From an uncultured Clostridia bacterium (GTDB taxonomy: Bacteria > Bacillota > Clostridia > Oscillospirales > Ruminococcaceae), in assembly GCA_947089135.1 (NCBI GenBank), contig CAMUJF010000035.1, positions 1-11,142 on the forward strand: a DNA stretch of 11,142 nucleotides. Direction: 5' to 3'. Position numbers and translations under genes: made by a program. How positions within the stretch are numbered: the stretch's first letter is position 1; every line of letters starts with the position of its first letter. The notes below the pieces were generated by a model. The model was not told where the DNA came from. It did no database searches and was given only the letters and a program-made list of their open reading frames with translations. Shown here one piece after another: positions 5,598 to 10,972 of the stretch.

Positions 5598-7184
5598 ATG
5601 GATAATCAGGCGAGTAGCTTAACCGAGAAGAAACTTGCTTATTATGAAACGGTTTATAAAGAAAACGTTCTTTCAAAGCCTTTAAATATAAGCGTTTCTG
5701 TTACCGAGAGCGGCATTTCGGGCTTTGGCTATATCTGCGACCAGATCGGCACAAAGGAGGACGAACCTCTTTATTCACGCTATAACTGCGGATTTGACGA
5801 GATAACAAAAATCTATATCAATCAGAATAACAGACTTGCTCCCATATATGTACAGTGTGCTGATAACTCCACAGGAGTAATGAACCGCCGCAGGGTAATT
5901 CTTGCAGGATTCAAAAACAATGAAGAAATAATCAAAGTGATATCTGATGCAAAAAATGCATTTGATAAGAGAAAAGAACTGGAAGAAGAAAATAATAACC
6001 CTGCCGTTATAAGTCAGGCAGCCATATACAGTGAGAAAAAGCTTGCCTATTTTGAAACGGTCTATAGGGAGAATATGCTGTCAAAGCCGCAGGATATTAA
6101 TATTACCGTTACAGCTCAGCATATTTACGGTACGGCATATATCTGCGACCAGACCGGCATTAAGGAAGATGATCCCACTTATTCGCGCTTTACCTGCGGA
6201 CTGGGTGAAATTACTAAGATTTACATAAATAATAACAATAAAATGGCTCCTATTTACATTCAGTGCGACGACGATTCCAACGGAGTCATGAATCGCCGCA
6301 GGATAATTTTGCCTAAATTTGACGATAACGACGCTATTATAAAAGCAGTCAGCGACGCTAAAGCCGAGTTTGACAGCAAGTCTGAGTTTCAGAATGAACG
6401 CAAGCTTAGAGAACATGAGGCTATTCGCAGAGTTCAGGACGATGAATTTGAAAGCTTGACAAGCGGTTACAGGGATATGATAAAGCCTGTAGCGGCGGCT
6501 CCTGAGCCTAAATCATTATCTGCTGCAAAACCTGCTGCGTCAGTACCTGTTGTTCCTGTTCCGGAACCGAAACCGGTTTCCGCACCAGCTTCAAAGCCGG
6601 AATCAGTTACCGCGCCCAAGAATGATTCAGTTACAGTTGAGGATATTCTTGGACTTGACGATATTTTGGGTATCAGAGCTGACGATATGTCTGTAACATC
6701 GTTTATGGACGAGATATCGGAGGAGCCTAACGAAGAAGAAATCAACGCCATGCCTGTGGAGACTATACAAAAAAATCCCGATAAAATAGAGGAGCTTTCC
6801 ATTCCCGTAACGGCTGAGGAATATGAGCTTGAGGAGGTTCGTGCGGAAAAAGTTTCTGCAGAAATCGAGGAGCTTGATCCAACCAAGGAGATCGCCAAAA
6901 AGTTTGCACCGAAGCAGGCGGAGGTTTCTGTCGAAAAGACTAAGTCCGGGAATAGCGAGTCTGCTGTGGATGCGGAAAAGACGGAGTATAAGGATACAGT
7001 TAAGGAAGAATCTGTTAAGCCGATTGAAAAGGCTGATGCGTCAGTTGTTCCGACTGCGGAAAATATTTCCCTTGAAGACTTTGAGTCAGCGGTTAAGAAG
7101 CTTAAATCAATGCTTGACAATGGAGTTATATCCGAGAGTGAGTTTGCGATCGAGAAGAAAAAACTGTTTAAACTTTTATATTGA
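5598..7184 (+). CDS. Tandem-duplicated-domain protein with acidic linker and C-terminal SHOCT-like segment
   Basis: This is a 528-residue protein, not recognised as a known family over its main part. Residues 10-131 and 146-267 are two copies of one domain, aligned without gaps at a period of 136 residues; I count 76 of 122 identical. Shared blocks are EKKLAYYETVY, YICDQ, EITKIYIN, APIYVQC and GVMNRRR. Three cysteines are kept in both copies (47/64/87 and 183/200/223). A Pro/Ala then Glu-rich linker, probably disordered, spans about 300-485. Residues 490-528 match the SHOCT pattern, a short helical module often at the end of proteins with PH-like or other domains and thought to mediate oligomerisation. 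There is no signal peptide or membrane segment, so it should be cytosolic. The ATG at 5598 follows AAGTGGTG with 7 nt spacing and fits the promoter; an upstream TTG (5544) is in frame but less likely. The repeats could be PH-like folds, but this is only a guess. Confidence 0.85.
   Translation: MDNQASSLTEKKLAYYETVYKENVLSKPLNISVSVTESGISGFGYICDQIGTKEDEPLYSRYNCGFDEITKIYINQNNRLAPIYVQCADNSTGVMNRRRVILAGFKNNEEIIKVISDAKNAFDKRKELEEENNNPAVISQAAIYSEKKLAYFETVYRENMLSKPQDINITVTAQHIYGTAYICDQTGIKEDDPTYSRFTCGLGEITKIYINNNNKMAPIYIQCDDDSNGVMNRRRIILPKFDDNDAIIKAVSDAKAEFDSKSEFQNERKLREHEAIRRVQDDEFESLTSGYRDMIKPVAAAPEPKSLSAAKPAASVPVVPVPEPKPVSAPASKPESVTAPKNDSVTVEDILGLDDILGIRADDMSVTSFMDEISEEPNEEEINAMPVETIQKNPDKIEELSIPVTAEEYELEEVRAEKVSAEIEELDPTKEIAKKFAPKQAEVSVEKTKSGNSESAVDAEKTEYKDTVKEESVKPIEKADASVVPTAENISLEDFESAVKKLKSMLDNGVISESEFAIEKKKLFKLLY
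5625..6398 (+). repeat. Tandem gene-internal duplication (two ~366-bp units, 408-bp period)
   Basis: Codons 10-131 (5625-5990) and 146-267 (6033-6398) of the SHOCT-like gene encode the same domain at about 62% amino-acid identity with no gaps. This is an old intragenic duplication; at the DNA level the copies have drifted well apart. Confidence 0.85.
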
Positions 7185-7406
7185 TATAATAAATAAACGG
7201 TAATGCAATTGTACCTAAATTAGTTTTTCTTCAATCGTATGCCTATATGATGATATACTGCGGACAGCAGTTGTTATATGTAAATTCCTTTAAAATCGAA
7301 AACAAACTTTAGATCATACCTCCCACGGCGGAGACGCAAACCGGTCGCATACGCCGATAGCGGAATCAGCAAAGATTACAAATAACTATGGAGGCAGCGG
7401 TTATAT
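7185..7406 (+). promoter_or_regulatory. Intergenic region with candidate cheC control elements
   Basis: A TATACT (7254-7259) preceded by TG (7251-7252) could be an extended -10, but there is no good -35. The inverted repeat ACTGC/GCAGT (7257-7261, 7267-7271) overlaps it. GCCGATAG (7353-7360) differs by one base from the flagellar sigma -10 box. CCTCC (7319-7323) can pair with the ribosome-binding site GGAGG (7390-7394), or part of it with GGAG at 7330-7333. No clear terminator for the preceding gene is visible. Confidence 0.4.
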
Positions 7407-8021
7407 ATGTCACTGAACAGTTTTAATGAATTTGAAGAAATGCATAGATCTGTGCTTCAGGAAATATGCAACATCGGCGCAGGAAACGCCGCTACGGCCG
7501 TGTCACAGATGATATCCTCGGCTACTGATATATCTACGCCGCAGGTAAAGATTCTTGCTCCTGCTTTAGCGGGAAAGATAGCCGATATGCACAGTTCCGA
7601 TTCGGAGGCTTTTCTTATAAAGCTTTGCGGCGATATGCTCGGTTCGGTTCTTTTTGTGTTTCCGTACGCTTTTATAAGCAGACTCGCGGAAACTTTTTTT
7701 CCCGGAGTTTCAATACAAAAAAAGGAAGATATGGACGATATGAGTACGTCGGCTGTCCGTGAGACGGTAAATATTGTGTCTGCGGCATATGCGAACAGTT
7801 TTGCGCTTATGTCCGGAATGACTGTTGATATTTCCGTACCTGAAAACGTTACTTCTCCGTCGGCGGAAATTCTTTCTATAAGCGGAGTCAATGCGACGTC
7901 AATGTGCTTTGTAAATAATTCCATTGAGATAACAGATTGTCACAAGTCGTTTAACGTACTGTTTTTTCCGGAGCTTAACACCATTAAGGATTTTATGCGG
8001 AAGATTGGCGTTGAATGCTGA
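7407..8021 (+). CDS. cheC: CheC-type CheY-P phosphatase
   Basis: This is a 204-residue protein of the CheC/CheX/FliY phosphatase family, which removes phosphate from the chemotaxis response regulator CheY. The family active-site pattern S/D-x3-E-x2-N-x22-P occurs twice and is perfect both times: S15, E19, N22, P45 and S115, E119, N122, P145. Both sites should therefore be active. Length and the lack of a FliN-like domain point to CheC rather than FliY. CheC is usually near cheD and other chemotaxis genes; none is in this window, so it may be an orphan acting on another response regulator. The start is set by GGAGG (7390-7394), 12 nt upstream, a somewhat long spacing. Transcription may end in the hairpin at 8050-8084. 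Confidence 0.9.
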   Translation: MSLNSFNEFEEMHRSVLQEICNIGAGNAATAVSQMISSATDISTPQVKILAPALAGKIADMHSSDSEAFLIKLCGDMLGSVLFVFPYAFISRLAETFFPGVSIQKKEDMDDMSTSAVRETVNIVSAAYANSFALMSGMTVDISVPENVTSPSAEILSISGVNATSMCFVNNSIEITDCHKSFNVLFFPELNTIKDFMRKIGVEC

Positions 8022-8049
8022 CAAGACATATTTTACTATAATTAAAATA

Positions 8050-8084
8050 AACTTGAGCCGCTCAATAAACAAGCGGCTCAAGTT
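8050..8084. terminator. Strong hairpin between convergent cheC and metA, overlapping the metA stop
   Basis: A perfect 13-bp stem pairs 8050-8062 with 8072-8084 around a 9-nt loop. On the minus strand it is followed by TATTTTAATTATAG, a good U-rich tail, so it ends metA transcripts. On the plus strand the tail is only CTTC, so it may act more weakly for cheC. The metA TGA (8064-8062) and last six codons lie inside the hairpin. Confidence 0.85.
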
Positions 8085-8991
8085 CTTCAAGACGGTAGGG
8101 CGTCTTCTGGTAAACGCAGTAGTTAAGCCAGTTTGAAAAAAGCAGGTTTGCGTGGGATCTCCAGTTGAAATGCGGAGGTTCCGACGGGTCGTCATATGGA
8201 AAATAATGCTTGGGAATCTCAATAGGCAAGCCTTTATCTTTATCACGGAAGTACTCGTTTGCAAGGGTAAAACGGTCGTATTCAAGATGTCCCATAATAA
8301 AAAACTGTCTGTCTGTTTCGTCGGAAATGATCGCTATTCCCGATTCTGACGAGGAAGCAAGTATTTTCAGTTCTCTCACGCGCTCCACGTCCATTCGTCT
8401 GATCTCGGTGTGACGAGAGTGAGGTATGTTAAACTTTTCATCAAATCCTCTAAGCAGCGGATTGTTTGAGACTTCCGCTTTATGTGGAAATACTCCGAAC
8501 ATTTTTTTTGAAAGATCGTATTTTGGTATTCCGTAGTGGAAGTAAAGTCCTGCCTGAGCTCCCCAACAGATGTGAAGTGTGGAGCAGACATTGGTCTTTG
8601 ACCACTCCATTATTCTGCAAAGTTCTTTCCAGTAATCAACTTCTTCAAATGACATCTGTTCCACGGGAGCACCGGTTATTATAAGTCCGTCGAAACGCTC
8701 ATCGCTTACATCGTCAAAGGTTTTGTAAAACTTTGTTAGATGTTCGATCGGCGTATTTTTTGTTACATGGCTTGCCATTTGGATAAGCTCGATATCAACC
8801 TGTATTGGAGTATTGGAAAGCAGCCGCAGTATTTGGGTCTCAGTTTCTATTTTTTTCGGCATTAGGTTAACAATGGCTATTCTAAGCGGACGAATATCCT
8901 GGTGAGCGGCGGCGGTGTCGGTCATCACAAAAATGTTCTCATTGTTAAGTACGGTATACGCCGGAAGATTGTTTGGAATGTTGATAGGCAT
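8062..8991 (-). CDS. metA: Homoserine O-acetyltransferase MetA
   Basis: This 309-residue, full-length MetA/HTS-family enzyme activates homoserine at its hydroxyl group in the first committed step of methionine synthesis. C142 in HICWGAQAG is the nucleophile, and H235 and E237 in MGHLEYDR complete the catalytic set. Position 111, in TGAPVEQMSF, is glutamate; in this family Glu at 111 goes with acetyl-CoA and Gly with succinyl-CoA, so the product should be O-acetylhomoserine. The start follows AAAGGAG (9009-9003 on the minus strand) with 11 nt spacing. It begins 21 nt after a Thr/Ser-rich exported-protein gene, so the two probably share a transcript. No SAM riboswitch or T-box is visible in front of it. 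Confidence 0.95.
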   Translation of the reverse strand: MPINIPNNLPAYTVLNNENIFVMTDTAAAHQDIRPLRIAIVNLMPKKIETETQILRLLSNTPIQVDIELIQMASHVTKNTPIEHLTKFYKTFDDVSDERFDGLIITGAPVEQMSFEEVDYWKELCRIMEWSKTNVCSTLHICWGAQAGLYFHYGIPKYDLSKKMFGVFPHKAEVSNNPLLRGFDEKFNIPHSRHTEIRRMDVERVRELKILASSSESGIAIISDETDRQFFIMGHLEYDRFTLANEYFRDKDKGLPIEIPKHYFPYDDPSEPPHFNWRSHANLLFSNWLNYCVYQKTPYRLEELEPLVY

Positions 8992-9012
8992 TTTTCAAAT
9001 GACTCCTTTGGT

Positions 9013-9609
9013 TTATTCTGATGTTTCACTTTCAGTTACGGATTCTGTATCAGAGAATTCAGTTATTGACGTATCTGCGGATACCCTTGTAGATTTTATT
9101 GAAATTCCGGTATCCGCTTTTGGGCGCGCAAGGGTATGCCCTGTTGTAGTTTCAATCGTTTCCGATACTGTAGACTCGGAAATTGAGTCAGTACCGTCCG
9201 TCTCAGAACCATTAGGCACACAGGTAATGATTTCTTCGGATTCGTCGGTTATTTTCTTATCGGGTACAGATGTGACAGTTACAGCAGTTGTAATAACCGC
9301 CGTATCACGTTTCAGTGAACCGATACTTTCTCCGCGGTCGGCTGGAGGTGCAGTCACAGCAGTATCGACGTATATTCCGTTTCCGACTATCATTGAAAAA
9401 TAGCGTCCTTCCGATGAACTTTCTGTTTCAGCAGTATAGGTCGCCATATATTCGCTGTAGGTTTCAGGCGGGAGAGATTCGCTGTAGGTCATTTGGGTAA
9501 GAGGGGAGGGGACGTCGGTATATATGACAGTGGTTGTCCTGTCCCGCTGACAGTCTGACAGAAAAACTGCCGCCGCGCAGAAAACAATTAAAAAGCAATA
9601 TTTTTTCAT
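9013..9609 (-). CDS. Thr/Ser/Glu-rich exported protein, possible degenerate lipoprotein
   Basis: This 198-residue protein is of unrecognised family. It begins MKKYCFLIVFCAAAVFLSDC: two lysines, a hydrophobic stretch at residues 4-18 and a cysteine at 20. This looks like a signal peptide, possibly a lipoprotein one, but the residue before the Cys is Asp, which signal peptidase II normally does not accept. The rest is rich in Thr, Ser, Glu and Asp, without a globular domain I can identify, ending in SVTESETSE; it may be an exposed stalk. The signal peptide supports the ATG at 9609; an in-frame ATG at 9630 lies inside the promoter. No ribosome-binding site precedes it. metA follows 21 nt downstream. 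The opposite strand is also open here (8915-9403), but its product looks like a shadow. Confidence 0.72.
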   Translation of the reverse strand: MKKYCFLIVFCAAAVFLSDCQRDRTTTVIYTDVPSPLTQMTYSESLPPETYSEYMATYTAETESSSEGRYFSMIVGNGIYVDTAVTAPPADRGESIGSLKRDTAVITTAVTVTSVPDKKITDESEEIITCVPNGSETDGTDSISESTVSETIETTTGHTLARPKADTGISIKSTRVSADTSITEFSDTESVTESETSE

Positions 9610-9618
9610 AATATAAGT

Positions 9619-9647
9619 ATTATAGCACATTACAGCATTTTTTTCAA
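9619..9647 (-). promoter_or_regulatory. Sigma-A promoter for the exported protein and metA
   Basis: On the minus strand, TTGAAA (9647-9642), 17 nt, and TATAAT (9624-9619) with an extended TGC. The predicted start near 9612 is only a few nucleotides from the ATG at 9609, leaving almost no leader. Confidence 0.75.
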
Positions 9648-9781
9648 GTATTTTTACAATTTAAGCGTGGACGCTCAGCTAATATTATTAGAAATCAAGA
9701 ACAGAGATATAGTTAATGAAAATTATTTCATTCAACAAAACGATTTAAGGCTGTAATGTTTTTTTTTAGGATTTCCCACCC

Positions 9782-9827
9782 ACATGACGTTATGCTGTCA
9801 TGTAATTCGTTTACATTTTCATGTAAA
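9782..9827 (-). terminator. Two weak hairpins just after the lipoprotein stop
   Basis: Downstream of the stop at 9829, two 7-bp stems follow in series: TTTACAT/ATGTAAA (9810-9827) and ACATGAC/GTCATGT (9782-9803). Neither has a U-tract, so termination is uncertain. A third AT-only stem lies at 9715-9732. The 9631-9781 stretch otherwise shows nothing I can assign apart from the promoter. Confidence 0.3.
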
Positions 9828-9828
9828 A

Positions 9829-10374
9829 TTATTCTTCTGTCAGATAGAGTTCTGTATGATCGACAACGACATTGTCTTGTATTGCATCATCCCATACAGA
9901 GACCTTCACGTAGAGCTGTTCTGCAGGCCACTCTGGAAGTTTAAACTTATAGATGACAAAATCCTGCTTTCCAGGTTTAATCATGAGGTTAAGGTCCTCA
10001 TGTTCATCATCGTAAATTTGTGGAATTTTTGATAATTGCAAGCCATAGTCAGTATCAATGCTGACGCTTGCAAGCCTCCACGCTTCCTTCTTTTCATCCG
10101 TGTTATTAGTAATAAACACATGGACAAAAATGTACTCGCCGTACTCTTCAGAATATCCGATATCAACGGCGCGAATCATGGCATTCGCGCGCAGGTCCGG
10201 TTCAGGCTCAGTTTCAACCGGCGGTGTAGGGGAGAGGTTGTGCTTAACACCGGTATCACTCACGATACCTGTACCGTAAGCGGGGACATTTTCGTCTTCG
10301 CATGCTGTCAAGCTTGTTGTCATCACGGCCGTCAGCGCAATGGCCATGATTTTTGAAAACGTTTTCATTTTCAT
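9829..10374 (-). CDS. Lipoprotein with Ig-like (DUF4352/DUF5067-type) domain
   Basis: This is a 181-residue secreted lipoprotein. The N-terminus MKMKTFSKIMAIALTAVMTT leads to a good lipobox, L-T-A-C, with the lipidated Cys at residue 25. A Pro/Glu linker (PTPPVETEPEPD) follows. Residues 65-180 form a beta-rich domain with YIFVHVFITNNTDEKKEAW and MIKPGKQDFVIYKFKL, the pattern of the Ig-like DUF4352/DUF5067 group of extracellular lipoproteins; function is unknown. The start is supported by GTGAGG (10388-10383), 8 nt upstream. A promoter at 10524-10551 gives a leader of about 140 nt. The gene stands alone between weak hairpins downstream and the tRNA terminator upstream. Confidence 0.83.
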   Translation of the reverse strand: MKMKTFSKIMAIALTAVMTTSLTACEDENVPAYGTGIVSDTGVKHNLSPTPPVETEPEPDLRANAMIRAVDIGYSEEYGEYIFVHVFITNNTDEKKEAWRLASVSIDTDYGLQLSKIPQIYDDEHEDLNLMIKPGKQDFVIYKFKLPEWPAEQLYVKVSVWDDAIQDNVVVDHTELYLTEE

Positions 10375-10400
10375 GTGAATAACCTCACTTTTTTAGTCTC

Positions 10401-10434
10401 GAGCAGGCATTATGCCGCTGCCCGCTCTGGGCGG
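10401..10434 (-). promoter_or_regulatory. GC-rich competing inverted repeats in the lipoprotein leader
   Basis: In a generally AT-rich leader, 10401-10427 can fold into a bulged stem (GGCA-TAA-TGCC core on the minus strand, flanked by GCA/TGC). The segment 10420-10432 can instead form GCCC/GGGC around a 5-nt loop. The two share bases. No U-tract follows, so this is not a simple terminator. It lies between the four-codon ORF and the gene's ribosome-binding site. Confidence 0.35.
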
Positions 10435-10445
10435 TTCTTCACAGT

Positions 10446-10460
10446 CTAAGTCCAGGTCAT
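10446..10460 (-). CDS. Possible four-codon leader peptide M-T-W-T
   Basis: On the minus strand ATGACCTGGACTTAG follows AAAGGTG (10473-10467) with 6 nt spacing, a better ribosome-binding site than many of the real genes have. The ORF is only four codons. It lies in the leader of the lipoprotein gene, before GC-rich repeats. It could be a regulatory leader or a chance match. Confidence 0.25.
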   Translation of the reverse strand: MTWT

Positions 10461-10523
10461 ATTAATCACCTTTCCTTTCCTTAAACGTCTATGTATGAGG
10501 AAATAGAGTCCTCAATTCTCATA

Positions 10524-10551
10524 ATTATAATATAACAGACAGAATTGTAAA
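10524..10551 (-). promoter_or_regulatory. Sigma-A promoter for the Ig-like lipoprotein
   Basis: On the minus strand, TTTACA (10551-10546), 16 nt, and TATAAT (10529-10524). The start would be near 10517. The transcript would open with a 5-bp stem, GAGGA/TCCTC (10513-10497). Confidence 0.6.
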
Positions 10552-10627
10552 AATGCTCTGCCTTGATGAAAAGTATAGTTAACGAACCGTTACACATAAT
10601 TCAAGTCGTTTTAAAATTGTTCAAGGC

Positions 10628-10681
10628 AAAAAATTATAAAAACAGCCTTTCAAACTGCATAATTACACAGTTTAAAAGGCT
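10628..10681 (-). terminator. Rho-independent terminator of tRNA-Pro
   Basis: On the minus strand a 14-bp stem with one mismatch (10681-10668 with 10657-10644) and a 10-nt loop is followed by GTTTTTATAATTTTTTG. It lies 7 nt after the tRNA's CCA end. Confidence 0.9.
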
Positions 10682-10688
10682 TGTTCAT

Positions 10689-10765
10689 TGGTCGGAGTGA
10701 CGGGACTTGAACCCACGGCCTCTACCACCCCAAGGTAGCGCGCTACCAATCTGCGCCACACCCCG
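10689..10765 (-). tRNA. tRNA-Pro (anticodon GGG), CCA encoded
   Basis: The minus strand folds as a 77-nt tRNA. The acceptor stem is CGGGGTG/CACTCCG with one G-U pair, the D stem is GCGC/GCGC, and the anticodon stem CTACC/GGTAG holds the loop TTGGGGT, so the anticodon is GGG and it reads proline CCC/CCU. The T loop is GTTCAAGTC. Discriminator A and CCA (10691-10689) are encoded. Confidence 0.95.
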
Positions 10766-10778
10766 AACAACATTATTA

Positions 10779-10807
10779 ATTATATCACAATACTATTGCA
10801 TTGTCAA
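10779..10807 (-). promoter_or_regulatory. Consensus promoter of tRNA-Pro
   Basis: On the minus strand, perfect TTGACA (10807-10802), 17 nt, perfect TATAAT (10784-10779) and an extended TGA. The start near 10772 is about 7 nt before the mature tRNA, as expected for a strongly expressed tRNA. Confidence 0.9.
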
Positions 10808-10972
10808 TAGAAATCTTATATTTTATATTTTATTCACTATATTTTAACAAAATAATGTAATTATACCACTCCATAAAATATTCATATTTAGCCTTGAGCA
10901 AAACCACACAAACGCAATAAACAAACTGATTTGCAAGACATAATAAACAAATTAATCACTAAAAAATATAGA
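10808..10972. other. AT-rich intergenic stretch before the insertion sequence
   Basis: No gene is visible. AATAAACAAA occurs twice (10916-10925 and 10942-10951). The outer end of the insertion sequence probably lies here or just after, but it cannot be placed without the other end of the element. Confidence 0.4.

Noticed and set aside
6467..7120. A 217-residue Ser/Thr-rich open frame on the minus strand
   Set aside because: It is antisense to the Glu/Val/Pro-rich linker of the SHOCT-like gene, whose codon bias keeps the other strand open; no start signals are seen.
7290..7406. A c-di-GMP-I (GEMM) riboswitch before cheC, suggested by GACGCAAA and CTATGGAGGCAGCGG
   Set aside because: The first conserved half and the GNRA-capped P2 stem are missing, and the required pairings cannot be drawn.
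8915..9403. A 162-residue open frame on the plus strand, opposite the Thr/Ser-rich exported protein
   Set aside because: It is the mirror of a Ser/Thr/Val-rich reading frame, has no ribosome-binding site, and the opposite frame has a signal peptide and promoter.
9664..9675. A terminator hairpin AGCGTGGACGCT
   Set aside because: The stem is only 4-5 bp with a poor U-tract and does not follow a gene end directly.
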